Assembly: GCF_900105125.1 (NCBI RefSeq)
Contig: NZ_LT629750.1
Coordinates: 3,596,001-3,660,000, forward strand
Direction of reading: 5' to 3'
Source: Bradyrhizobium canariense
GTDB lineage: Bacteria; Pseudomonadota; Alphaproteobacteria; Rhizobiales; Xanthobacteraceae
DNA: 64,000 bases
Within the stretch, counting starts at the first letter, position 1, and each line of letters opens with the position of its first letter. Under the pieces are notes generated by a model. The model had not been told where the DNA came from. It saw only the letters and a list, made by a program, of their open reading frames with translations, and did not search any database. Below are positions 38,954 through 47,789 of this stretch, in pieces. The translations under genes and the position numbers were made by a program.

Positions 38954-40292
38954 CGCGCACCGCGCCGAGATTTGTGTGGCTGACGCGCTGCAGCAGCGCC
39001 ATGCCACCGGCTACGCCCACGCCCAGCACGTACAGCCAGCCTTCGAAGAAATCGAACAGATGCGAATTGAACAGCGAGGTGAAGACATTCTGCACGACCA
39101 CCAGCAATCCGATCCAGTTCGCCAGGCCTTCACCGCGAAACAGCAGCAGATGCGACAGCCACATCGCATAGAGCACGACGACACCGACCACGCCCCACTG
39201 CACCGCCACGTTCAACGTCTGATTATGCGGGTCGCCGACCACTTCGGCGGTGACACCGTCCTGGCCGACCACCGCAACCCGCTGGAACAGGCCGCGTATC
39301 GATCCCGTACCATGTCCGATCAGGGGCGCGTCGGCGATGAACCGCAGCGACTTCTCCCAATATACCAGCCGGGAGCCCACGCCAGTCATGGTGTTTCCGC
39401 TCTCGGTGCGCTGATAGTCGGTGACGAATTTGTCTGCGGTGGCCCGCAGGCTGGGTGAGACATTCCAGATCACGGCAGCAAGCAACGCGGTGACGCAAAG
39501 AGCAGCGGCCGCCGTTCGCCGTCGCAGATGAAGCAGCGCGAACACCGCCAGCATGACCGGCATCGTCACCAGCGCGGTGCGCGAAACCACGACGAACATC
39601 ATGTTGAAGACCAGGCCGAGCGCGATCGCCGCCAACAGCGCCGCCAACCATATTTTATGGGTTCGCAGCAACGTCACGACCGGATAGGCGAGCGCCACCG
39701 CGCATAGCGTGAATTCCTGACCCTGGTCGATATAGTTTCGGACCGCGATCCCGCTTTCCACCTTGTAGGGGCCGCGCGAGAGATAAAGCTTGAGCGAAAG
39801 GTTGGGCTCGAACGCCACGATCCAGGACACAACCATCAACGCGACGCAGGACGCCAGAAAGGCGATGAACACCCACAGACCGCGCGGAGAGCGCTCGAAA
39901 TGACAGAACAATAGCGGCAGCGCCAGCAGCTTCGCGGCCGGACTGACCGCGTGCAGCCGCATCGCCCATGGTGCATCCGACCACAGGGTGCCGAGCAGAG
40001 CGAGAGCGAACAGCGCGATCGGCAGCAGACAGATCGGCCGCGCCAGCGATTGCATGAATGCACGCAGATCGACCGTGCACCCGAAGGCGATCACCCAGAG
40101 CACCACCGCAATGGTGACACCGGTCGTCGACCACGGCAGCAGGATTGCAATGAGGACCGCGAGCAGATCGACATTGAGGATCCGCGCCGCCGGATCGCGA
40201 CGCGCCGACCAGATGACCGAAAGCCAGGAAGTGTTAGTGCTGGTGCTGGTGCTGGTGCTGGTGCCGGTTCCCTGTCCCACAGCTTCGGTCAT
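38910..40292 (-). CDS. O-antigen ligase/Wzy-like membrane protein
   Basis: A 460-residue protein with about twelve membrane segments and the large periplasmic loop of the Wzy_C (O-antigen ligase/polymerase) fold: GVGSRLVYWEKSLRFIADAP, LIGHGTGSIRGLFQ, and GDPHNQTLNVAVQWGVVGV, in which the conserved H-N pair is typical. Likely joins surface glycan to lipid A core or polymerises it. The cytoplasmic N-terminus has a (Thr-Ser)n run encoded by a hexanucleotide repeat. Start at ATG 40292. Downstream of an ABC exporter on the same strand. Confidence 0.9.
   Translation of the reverse strand: MTEAVGQGTGTSTSTSTSTNTSWLSVIWSARRDPAARILNVDLLAVLIAILLPWSTTGVTIAVVLWVIAFGCTVDLRAFMQSLARPICLLPIALFALALLGTLWSDAPWAMRLHAVSPAAKLLALPLLFCHFERSPRGLWVFIAFLASCVALMVVSWIVAFEPNLSLKLYLSRGPYKVESGIAVRNYIDQGQEFTLCAVALAYPVVTLLRTHKIWLAALLAAIALGLVFNMMFVVVSRTALVTMPVMLAVFALLHLRRRTAAAALCVTALLAAVIWNVSPSLRATADKFVTDYQRTESGNTMTGVGSRLVYWEKSLRFIADAPLIGHGTGSIRGLFQRVAVVGQDGVTAEVVGDPHNQTLNVAVQWGVVGVVVLYAMWLSHLLLFRGEGLANWIGLLVVVQNVFTSLFNSHLFDFFEGWLYVLGVGVAGGMALLQRVSHTNLGAVRVSPGQPDSRGGGST
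40233..40266. repeat. Hexanucleotide tandem repeat inside the O-antigen-ligase-like gene
   Basis: About five tandem GGTGCT units on the plus strand (AGCACC on the coding strand), giving alternating Thr-Ser residues close to the protein N-terminus. Six bases keep the frame, so slippage would change length only. Confidence 0.8.
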
Positions 40293-40358
40293 CCTGATCC
40301 CCTGCGCGCTTGAAGAGGGTCTACCCCAAGCGCCGGACAAGCCGCAACCGGTTGATCT

Positions 40359-42161
40359 CTATTCGGCCGCCGAGACCCGGCCGAATTCGAGCACCTGCCG
40401 CTCGAACAGCCCGCGATAGATCCCGCCCGCCCGGTTGGCGAGCGAGGCATGGGTGCCCTGTTCGACGATCTGGCCGCGATCGAACACCAGGATACGGTCG
40501 AGGCTGCGCACCGTCGATAAACGATGCGCGATCACGATCGAGGTGCGCCCCTTCATCAGCCGTTCCATCGCCTGCTGAATCAGCGCCTCCGATTCCGAAT
40601 CGAGGCTCGACGTCGCCTCGTCCAGGATCAGCACCGGTGCGTCGGCCAGGAACGCGCGCGCCAGCGCCACGCGCTGCCGCTCGCCGCCGGACAGCTTGAC
40701 GCCGCGTTCACCGACCAGCGTGCCGTAACCTTTCGGCAGCCGCAGGATGAACTCATGCGCATTGGCCAAACGCGCCGCTTGCTCGATCGCCGCGATGCTG
40801 GCGCCGGGCCGGCCATAAGCGATGTTCTCGGCCAGCGAGCGGTGAAACAGGATCGGATCCTGCTGCACGATCGCGATCTGGCTGCGCAACGATTGCTGCG
40901 TTGCCTTTGCGATATCCTGACCGTCGATCAGGATCCTGCCGCCGCCGACATCGTACAGCCGCTGCACCAGCTTGACGAACGTGGTCTTGCCGGAGCCGGA
41001 ACGGCCGACCAGCCCGACCCGTTCGCCGGCGCGGATGTCCACCGACATGCCGTCATATAGCGGTGCACGATGGGCGCCGTAGTGGAACGTCACGTCCTCG
41101 AACACGATGCGGCCGCCCTGAATGTCGATCGGCTTCGCATCGGGGGCGTCGGCAATGCCGATCGCCTCGTCATGGATTGCAACAAGTTCCTCCATGTCGT
41201 TGACCGAGCGCTGCAAATTGTTGATGTGCATGCCGACGTCACGCAGATAGGCGTGGATGATGTAGTAGCTCGTCAGTACATAGGTGACGTCGCCCGGCGA
41301 GGCGCGGCCGGCGATCCACAACAATAGCGCGCCGCCGATCACCGAGGCACGCAGGCACAGCAGCACCGCGAGCTGCGCCGCCGCGGTGTAATTGTAGCGC
41401 AGCCAGGTCCGCCGCACCCGCGTGCGCCAGCGGCTGATGACGCGGGCCAGCCGCGCGTCCTCGCGCGCTTCGGCGCCGAACGATTTTACCACCGCGTTGC
41501 AGGTCATGGCATCGGCCAGCGTGCCGCCGACCTTGGTGTCCCAGGCATTGGAGACGCGGGCGGCGGGCGCGATGTAGCGCGTCGAAAATATCACGACCAT
41601 CGGAATGTAGATCGCCGCACCCGCCGCGATTACCAGGCCAAGCGACGGCCAGTGCAGCCCGAGCAGCACCATCGACCCCAGCAACACCAGCAATGAAGGC
41701 AATAGCGCCATCAGGATGGTGTCGTTCAACAGGTCGAGCGCCCACATGCCGCGGGTGATCTTGCGCACGGTCGAACCGGCGAAGCTGTTGGCGTGCCAGT
41801 CGGTCGAGAACCGCTGCACGCGCATGAAGGCGTCGCGCGACACGTCGGACATGATCCGCAGCGTGAACGGCACAATCGCCTGCAATCCGATCAGACGCAG
41901 GATCATCGACAACAGGCCCAGCAACACGATCGAGCTGAACGCCATGATCGCGGCATGGCGCGCGCCAACGTCCGCCGATCCCTGCGTCATCGCATCGACC
42001 AGACGGCCTGAGAAAATCGGCATGAACAGGTCGGCGACCGTCGCGCCGAGCAGGCCGCCGGCAACGATCGCAGCACCGACCGGCTGTTGCAGCCAGTGGC
42101 GAAACACAAATGGCAGCACCACACGGATCGCGGCGGGGCGCTTGTTGATCAAAGCGGTCAT
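40359..42161 (-). CDS. ABC transporter, fused permease and ATPase (MsbA-like)
   Basis: A 600-residue exporter half-transporter. Six membrane segments in the first 330 residues, then the ATPase: Walker A GLVGRSGSGKTTFVKLVQRL, signature VKLSGGERQRVALARAFL, Walker B VLILDEATSSLDSES, H-loop IVIAHRLSTVRS. Similar to lipid or multidrug exporters. With the O-antigen-ligase-like gene 66 bases downstream, a role in exporting a lipid or glycan precursor is plausible but not shown. Start at ATG 42161. Confidence 0.92.
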   Translation of the reverse strand: MTALINKRPAAIRVVLPFVFRHWLQQPVGAAIVAGGLLGATVADLFMPIFSGRLVDAMTQGSADVGARHAAIMAFSSIVLLGLLSMILRLIGLQAIVPFTLRIMSDVSRDAFMRVQRFSTDWHANSFAGSTVRKITRGMWALDLLNDTILMALLPSLLVLLGSMVLLGLHWPSLGLVIAAGAAIYIPMVVIFSTRYIAPAARVSNAWDTKVGGTLADAMTCNAVVKSFGAEAREDARLARVISRWRTRVRRTWLRYNYTAAAQLAVLLCLRASVIGGALLLWIAGRASPGDVTYVLTSYYIIHAYLRDVGMHINNLQRSVNDMEELVAIHDEAIGIADAPDAKPIDIQGGRIVFEDVTFHYGAHRAPLYDGMSVDIRAGERVGLVGRSGSGKTTFVKLVQRLYDVGGGRILIDGQDIAKATQQSLRSQIAIVQQDPILFHRSLAENIAYGRPGASIAAIEQAARLANAHEFILRLPKGYGTLVGERGVKLSGGERQRVALARAFLADAPVLILDEATSSLDSESEALIQQAMERLMKGRTSIVIAHRLSTVRSLDRILVFDRGQIVEQGTHASLANRAGGIYRGLFERQVLEFGRVSAAE

Positions 42162-42624
42162 GGCGTCATCCGGCTGCGCTCGCGCAATACCGGCTCCGTT
42201 GCTGGACGCGGGCGACGGCAAAAAAACCGCGCGCAGGCGTCGTTGAAGAAATGCAGCTAACTAACTGGGAAGCTTGGGAGATCGGGACATCAGGCCCGAT
42301 CGATGCTGACGGAAATGGCCCTTAAAGGCCTGTGCAGGCGTCCAGCATGGGCTTCGGACGCGAGGGCACGATCTGCAAATACATCGAAATCATGCAAATC
42401 TCCCCGGTTCGAGCGACAATGCCATGCTTATAAATGCATCATAAGCGTTTTGCAATATACGCAAGGCTGTGAACTCAAGTGAGTGCTTCGCTCCGCGCGA
42501 TTTTGCAACGCAATGCAAGCCTTTACGCCGTAAGTCGACCTCGGATTCGTTTGATTTGAGCGAGTGCCTGTGTTGGACTCCTCCCTAAGCCGCCAGCAAG
42601 GCGGATAAAAAGGGAGAAACATCT
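42162..42624. other. Intergenic region between ABC exporter and solute-binding protein
   Basis: About 460 bases without a gene. It contains the inverted repeat GCTTAT-N9-ATAAGC (42426-42446), a nearby TTTTGCAATATACGCAA, an AT-rich segment, and at its 3' end a hairpin that covers the Shine-Dalgarno of the binding-protein gene. Confidence 0.6.
42581..42616 (+). promoter_or_regulatory. Hairpin covering the ribosome binding site
   Basis: In the leader of the solute-binding protein gene, CTCCCT (42581-42586) can pair with AGGGAG (42611-42616), and CCGCC (42590-42594) with GGCGG (42600-42604). AGGGAG is the Shine-Dalgarno, eight bases before ATG 42625. Translation could therefore depend on opening the hairpin. 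Confidence 0.55.
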
Positions 42625-43878
42625 ATGGCCATTACTGGCTTGAAATTTACACATTTTCTGATGGCAACGACTGCGGTGGCTGCGATTGCCGCCGGCTCGG
42701 CATCATCAGCGTTTGCGCAATCGAACGATCCGATCAAGATCGGCGTGATCGCCGAAGTCCAGTCGATCGCCGGTGCGGCCACGCCGGGCGGCGCCCAAAT
42801 CGCTGCCGACGAAATCAACGCCAAGGGCGGCGTCAACGGCCGCAAGATCGAGATCGTCTCCTACGACAACAAGAGCTCCTCGGCCGATTCCGTTCGCGCA
42901 TTTCAGCGTGCCGTTTCCGACGACAAGGTCAGCGCTGTGATCGCCAGCTATATCAGCGAGGTCGTGCTCGCGCTCGAGCCATGGGCAGCGCGGCTTCACA
43001 TGCCGCTGATCACGCCGGGCGCCGCCTCCAACGAAATCACCAAGCCGGTTCATACCGACTATGACAAGAACAAATACACCTTCCACGGCTATCTGACATC
43101 GGCGGCGCAGGCGCTGGCGGTGTGCGATGCCGCCAAGGACCTGCTGGTCGACGGCATGAAGATGAAGACCGCCGTGATCATGAGCGAAGATGCGGCATGG
43201 ACCAAGCCCCTCGACGAAGGCTACGAAGCGTGCCTGCCGAAAGTGGGATTGAAAGTTCTCGATCACATCCGCTTCTCGCCGGATACCACGGATTTCACAC
43301 CGATCTTCAACCAGCTCGAAGCCAAGAAGCCCGACGTGATCGTGACCGGCATCTCCCATGTCGGCGTGCAGCCGACGGTGCAGTGGAAGAACCAGCAGGT
43401 GCCGATCCCGTTGTTCGGCATCAGCGCGCAGGCGCTCAGCCCGACCTTCTGGGGAGACACCAACGGCGCGGCGGAAGGCATTCCATCGCTGGCGGTGGCG
43501 ACCTCCACCACGGCTGTGACGCCGAAGACCAAGCCGTTCGCCGCGGCCTTCAAGGCCCGGTTCGGTTCGGATCCGGCTTACACCGGCTACACTGCATATG
43601 ATGAAGTCTACATCATTGCCGACGCGATCAAGCGCGCCGGCTCGACCGATCCGGACAAGATGGTCGCGGAGCTCGAGAAGACCGATTACGTCGGAACCAT
43701 CGGCCGCGTGCAATTCTATGGACGCGAAGATCAATTCACGCACGGCCTCAAATACGGGCCGGACTTCGTGAGCGGAATGGTGTTCCAATGGCAGGACGGC
43801 AAGCAGGTCACGGTGTGGCCGAAGAAAATTGCCGAAGGGAAGCTGAAATATCCGAGCTTCTCCCGGCCGACCAACTAA
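42625..43878 (+). CDS. ABC transporter substrate-binding protein (Peripla_BP_6 type)
   Basis: A 417-residue periplasmic binding protein of the branched-chain amino acid/urea/aromatic class. The signal peptide ends at about AFA-QS (residue 32). IKIGVIAEVQSIAGAATPGG begins the first lobe; EINAKGGVNGRKIEIVSYDN is diagnostic for the family. AAFKARFGSDPAYTGYTAYD belongs to the second lobe. No permease or ATPase genes lie next to it, so it is an orphan and its transporter must be elsewhere. Start at ATG 42625. A hairpin (43923-43946) follows the gene. Confidence 0.92.
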   Translation: MAITGLKFTHFLMATTAVAAIAAGSASSAFAQSNDPIKIGVIAEVQSIAGAATPGGAQIAADEINAKGGVNGRKIEIVSYDNKSSSADSVRAFQRAVSDDKVSAVIASYISEVVLALEPWAARLHMPLITPGAASNEITKPVHTDYDKNKYTFHGYLTSAAQALAVCDAAKDLLVDGMKMKTAVIMSEDAAWTKPLDEGYEACLPKVGLKVLDHIRFSPDTTDFTPIFNQLEAKKPDVIVTGISHVGVQPTVQWKNQQVPIPLFGISAQALSPTFWGDTNGAAEGIPSLAVATSTTAVTPKTKPFAAAFKARFGSDPAYTGYTAYDEVYIIADAIKRAGSTDPDKMVAELEKTDYVGTIGRVQFYGREDQFTHGLKYGPDFVSGMVFQWQDGKQVTVWPKKIAEGKLKYPSFSRPTN

Positions 43879-43922
43879 GCGATTAAGTCCGCTCCGACGG
43901 AGCTACATCCGAAGTCAAGACG

Positions 43923-43946
43923 CGGCGCGCCCAACCAGGCGCGCCG
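43923..43946 (+). terminator. GC hairpin after the solute-binding protein gene
   Basis: Perfect 9-bp stem CGGCGCGCC / GGCGCGCCG with a six-base loop, followed by TATCTCATTGG. The T-tract is poor, so termination is likely but not certain. Confidence 0.6.
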
Positions 43947-43995
43947 TATCTCATTGGTTCCAAGGCTTTTGGTTCAGGGTTGCGGAGAGACGCGC

Positions 43996-45579
43996 TTAAT
44001 GCGCCGGCGCCGAGGAAAGCGCCGCGGGCTTTTTCAGCAGCATGACCAGAAAGCTCAGGCCGAAATAGAACACCGTCAGCATGAAGAAGGTGTCGCCATA
44101 TCCCATCACCACCGCCTGGCGGTGAACGATCAGGGACAGTTCCTTCAGCGCCATCAGCGAGGCGTCACCCATGCCTTGCAGGCGCTGGGTCAGCATGTTG
44201 AGCAGCTCGGTCGCGGTGGCGTTGCCCCAGTTCACGCGATCCTGCAACCGTGAGATATGCAGGTCGGTGCGGTCGTTCAGCGCCTCGTTGATGATCGCGA
44301 GGCCGACAGCGCCGCCGAGGTTGCGCGTCAGGTTGAACAGTCCGGAGGCATTCTTGACCCGATCCGGCGGCAGCGTGCCGAGCGCGATGTTGTTGGTCGG
44401 CACCATCGCACACATCATGCCGATCCCGCGCAGGATCTGCGGCACCATCAGTTCGTAAAAATCATAGTCGCGGGTGATCCAGGTCATCTGGTAGGAGCCG
44501 AGCGCGAAGATGACGAGGCCCGCCGCGATGATGTAGCGCATGTCGACCTTGAGCATCAGCCGTCCGACGATCGGCGCCATCAGGAACATGGTGGCGCCGG
44601 AGACGAACATGGTCTCGCCGATCATCAGCGCGCTATAGCCGCGCACCTCCGCGAGATAGCGCGGATAGATGTAGGTCAGGCCGTAAAGACCGATGCCAAC
44701 GCAGAATGAGATCAGGCAGCCGACCGCGAAATTGCGGTTGGTAAAGGTCCTGAGGTCGACGATCGGTTCTTTCGCCGTCAGCACGCGGTAGAAGAAGGCG
44801 ATCGCCGAAAGGACGCAGATCGTGGCGCAGATCGCCACCGACGTGTCCTGCAGCCATTCATATTGCGGCCCCTCCTCGAGCACGTATTCGAGCGAGCCGA
44901 GAAATCCGCCCATGAAGATCAGGCCGAACCAGTCGAAATGATCGAGCAGCTCGAAATTCGGCTGATCGAAATCGACCAGCGCCAGCACGCCGATCGTGAT
45001 GCCGATGCCGGGAACGACGTTGATGAAGAACAGCCAGTGCCACGACATCACGTCGGTGATGTATCCACCCACCGTCGGACCGATGGTCGGCGCCAGCGTG
45101 GCGACGAGGCCGATGATCGGGCTCACGATGTAAAGTTTCGAACGCGGGAACACGGTGTAGGCGGAAGCAAACACCGTCGGGATCATGCCCGCACCCAGAA
45201 ATCCCTGAAGCGCGCGCCACAGGATCATCTGCTCGATCGAGGTGGCAAATCCGCAGAGGAAGCTCGAAATGGTGAAGCCGCAGGCGGAGATCGCAAACAG
45301 CAGCCTTGTGCCGAGCGCGCGCGACAGGAAGCCCGACAATGGAATCGCGATCACTTCCGCGATCAGATAGGCGGTCTGGACCCACGACACCTCGGTCGAA
45401 CTTGCCGACAGGCCCGCCTGGATATCGGTCAGCGACGCCGAGACGATCTGGATGTCCAGGATCGACATGAACATCCCGAACACCATGATGAGAAACGCAA
45501 ACAGCCGTCGCGGCGCGATGCGCTCGGACGGCGCCGCTGCGTTCAGCACAAGAGGCGTAGCGGTGGTGGCGTCAGCCAT
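43996..45579 (-). CDS. MFS drug efflux permease, DHA2/EmrB type
   Basis: A 527-residue permease with about 14 membrane segments. Motif GFLSRALGTRLLFAISA matches the MFS loop 2-3 region; AYTVFPRSKLYIVSPIIGL and GPTVGGYITDVMSWHWLFFI carry the antiporter motif G-P-x-x-G. It pairs with the adjacent HlyD/EmrA-type adaptor to span the envelope and expel hydrophobic compounds. It lies 51 bases downstream of that gene; the gap contains the dyad GGGCGCGC / GCGCGCCC (45599-45620). Confidence 0.92.
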   Translation of the reverse strand: MADATTATPLVLNAAAPSERIAPRRLFAFLIMVFGMFMSILDIQIVSASLTDIQAGLSASSTEVSWVQTAYLIAEVIAIPLSGFLSRALGTRLLFAISACGFTISSFLCGFATSIEQMILWRALQGFLGAGMIPTVFASAYTVFPRSKLYIVSPIIGLVATLAPTIGPTVGGYITDVMSWHWLFFINVVPGIGITIGVLALVDFDQPNFELLDHFDWFGLIFMGGFLGSLEYVLEEGPQYEWLQDTSVAICATICVLSAIAFFYRVLTAKEPIVDLRTFTNRNFAVGCLISFCVGIGLYGLTYIYPRYLAEVRGYSALMIGETMFVSGATMFLMAPIVGRLMLKVDMRYIIAAGLVIFALGSYQMTWITRDYDFYELMVPQILRGIGMMCAMVPTNNIALGTLPPDRVKNASGLFNLTRNLGGAVGLAIINEALNDRTDLHISRLQDRVNWGNATATELLNMLTQRLQGMGDASLMALKELSLIVHRQAVVMGYGDTFFMLTVFYFGLSFLVMLLKKPAALSSAPAH

Positions 45580-45630
45580 GATCTGCCCGGGTCAAAGCGG
45601 GCGCGCGATCGGGCGCGCCCGATGCGCAAC

Positions 45631-46941
45631 TCATTGTGGATGGATCATCGTCGGCGAGTCGAGGTCGGCGTCATTGTCGGCATCCTTGGCGCCGGCCGTG
45701 GTATCGACCGTGGTGTAAACAGACATGCCCGCGCGCAGCAGGTTTTGCCTGGCGACATCCTTCGGAACCCGAATGCGAACCGGAAGCCGCTGCACGATCT
45801 TGGTGAAATTGCCGGTGGCGTTATCCGGCGGCAACAGCGTGAACACCGAGCCTGCCGCCGGCGCAACGCTGTCGACGAAGCCGGCGAACTTGCGATGGCC
45901 GTAAGCATCCACCGAAATCGTCACGGGCTGGCCGGGACGGATGCGGTTGAGTTGGGTTTCCTTGTAGTTGGCGTCGATGAAGACGTCATCGAGCGGCACG
46001 ACGTTGCCAAGCCGCTGTCCCACCACGATGAAGTCGCCGGTAGAGACCAGACGGTTGGAGAAGGTACCGTCGACCGGCGCGCGCACCGACGTGAAGTCGA
46101 GGTCGCGCTCGGCTTTGGCGAGTGACGTCTGCAGTTCAGCGAGTTGGGCGCGGGCCTCGACCTGCTGCGCCTTGGTAACCTCGACATTATCGCGCGCCGC
46201 ATCATAGGCAGCCTGCGACGACTTTACCGCCGCAATGCCCTGATCGCGCCCGGCCTCGGACACCTCGAAGGTGGCACGCGAGGCAAATCCTTTGTTGCTG
46301 AGATCCTGCTGGCGATCGAAGTCGAGGCCGGCCCGCTTCAGGCCGGCTTCCGCCGAAGCGAGCTGCGCCTTGGCCTGCTCGACCGCGCTTTCCAGCGCAG
46401 TGACTTGCCGGCCGATACGGTCGATGGTGGCTTGCTGTGTCGCGATCTTGGTGCGCGCCGCGTCCACCGCGATCCGATAGTCGCCATCGTCGATCTTGAA
46501 GACGACATCGCCGGCCCGGACCAGCGCGTTATCGCCAGGAAGTATAGCGGCGACGTGACCCGATACCCGCGCGCCAAGCGTGGTGTTGTTGGCGCGCACA
46601 TAGGCGTCATCCGTACTGATGAAGAAGCGGCCAACCAGGAAATAATGCACGCCGTAGCCTGCGGCGGCGAGCGCGAGCGCTGCACCGATCCCCATCAGGA
46701 CCAGTTTGCGTTTGCCGGATTTTGGCGCCGCCGGTGTCGCGGTCGCGACCGGCGCGGCGGCCGGCTTTTCGGTTACCGGCTTCTCCGGCACTTCCACAGG
46801 ATGGCGCGCAACGGTGTCTTCGGCGAGTTGCGCCCGCAGCTTTTCAGCGAGCGCCGCGGCAACGTCGTGCGACGGCTCAGCCTCTGCTGTATCCGGCTCG
46901 ACACGAAGGATACGTGCGGCCTGGTCTCTCGCTGCGGCCAT
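45631..46941 (-). CDS. HlyD/EmrA-type membrane fusion protein
   Basis: Periplasmic adaptor of the efflux system. An 80-residue cytoplasmic N-terminus rich in Ala/Glu/Pro, one membrane segment (LVLMGIGAALALAAAGYGVHY), biotinyl-lipoyl strands (ARVSGHVAAILPGDNALVRAGD), a long coiled-coil hairpin (ATQQATIDRIGRQVTALE onward), and a barrel ending in GQPVTISVDAYGHRKFAGFV. Start chosen at ATG 46941 (AAARDQAARILRVEP). Divergent from the TetR gene, with a palindromic operator between. Confidence 0.92.
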   Translation of the reverse strand: MAAARDQAARILRVEPDTAEAEPSHDVAAALAEKLRAQLAEDTVARHPVEVPEKPVTEKPAAAPVATATPAAPKSGKRKLVLMGIGAALALAAAGYGVHYFLVGRFFISTDDAYVRANNTTLGARVSGHVAAILPGDNALVRAGDVVFKIDDGDYRIAVDAARTKIATQQATIDRIGRQVTALESAVEQAKAQLASAEAGLKRAGLDFDRQQDLSNKGFASRATFEVSEAGRDQGIAAVKSSQAAYDAARDNVEVTKAQQVEARAQLAELQTSLAKAERDLDFTSVRAPVDGTFSNRLVSTGDFIVVGQRLGNVVPLDDVFIDANYKETQLNRIRPGQPVTISVDAYGHRKFAGFVDSVAPAAGSVFTLLPPDNATGNFTKIVQRLPVRIRVPKDVARQNLLRAGMSVYTTVDTTAGAKDADNDADLDSPTMIHPQ

Positions 46942-47029
46942 ATCGGCCTCCCCAATGTCACGGTGCGAGGCAAGCGCAGCCAAACTGGCCCTGCCTCCTC
47001 GCCAAATCCAGAATTATCATTGACCGAAC

Positions 47030-47050
47030 CGTTCGGTCAAGATATATTTA
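47030..47050. promoter_or_regulatory. Palindromic TetR-type operator
   Basis: Perfect palindrome TTGACCGAA-CCG-TTCGGTCAA, nine-base arms around three bases, in the divergent region between the efflux adaptor (start 46941, minus) and the TetR regulator (start 47127, plus). AT-rich GATATATTTA follows at 47051-47060, a possible -10 for the regulator. The pattern resembles AcrR/TetR operators with the TGACCGA...TCGGTCA core. Confidence 0.8.
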
Positions 47051-47126
47051 TGTGCGACGGACCCTAAGACGCCAGTTCCTTCCAGGGCATTGCCGGGGAC
47101 GGAATTTCTTCAGAGAAGATAAACCA

Positions 47127-47768
47127 ATGGTTGCAGGTCACCCTAACACCCTACGCCTCGCCGGCGAGGAAGATAGTTCGAAGCGCCGCCAGATTCTCGA
47201 CGGCGCCAAAAAGGTCTTCATGGATTTCGGCTTTGACGGCGCCAGCATGGGCGAAATCGCCCGCGCCGCCGGGGTCTCCAAGGGAACCCTCTACGTCTAT
47301 TTCGCCGACAAGAACCGGCTGTTCGAGGCCATCGTCGAGGAAGAGACCCTCGAACAAGGCAGACTTGCATTCAACTTCGACCCCGGACGCGACGTGCCGA
47401 CGACGCTGCGCGAATTCGGCCAGGCCTATATCCAGTTGCTGTGCCGGCCCGGCGGCGGGTCGGCGATCCGCACGGTGATGGCCATTGCAGAGCGGATGCC
47501 GGATGTCGGCCGCCGCTATTACGAGAATGTGCTGGAGAAGATGATCGGTCGCCTCGCCTCCTATCTCGAGGCGCGGGTGAGCATGAAGGAGCTCGCGATC
47601 GGCGACTGCCAGTTCGCGGCGTCGCAATTCATGCTGATGTGTCAGGCGTCGTTGTTCCTGCCGTTTATTTTTCAGGCCGCACCGCCGCCGTCACCCGAGC
47701 GCATCACGCAGGTGATCGAAAGCGCAACGCAGATGTTTCTCGCCGGCTATCGCCCCAGGGACGAATGA
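47127..47768 (+). CDS. TetR/AcrR family transcriptional regulator
   Basis: A 213-residue regulator. N-terminal helix-turn-helix: RRQILDGAKKVFMDFGFDG then MGEIARAAGVSKGTLYVYFA (about residues 41-60). The C-terminal ligand domain is helical. Start chosen at ATG 47127; the long upstream open frame lies opposite the efflux adaptor and is not real. Expected to bind the palindrome at 47030 and repress itself and the divergent efflux operon; the inducer is unknown. Confidence 0.93.
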   Translation: MVAGHPNTLRLAGEEDSSKRRQILDGAKKVFMDFGFDGASMGEIARAAGVSKGTLYVYFADKNRLFEAIVEEETLEQGRLAFNFDPGRDVPTTLREFGQAYIQLLCRPGGGSAIRTVMAIAERMPDVGRRYYENVLEKMIGRLASYLEARVSMKELAIGDCQFAASQFMLMCQASLFLPFIFQAAPPPSPERITQVIESATQMFLAGYRPRDE

Positions 47769-47789
47769 TCGCGCCGGTTTTGCCGCGCG

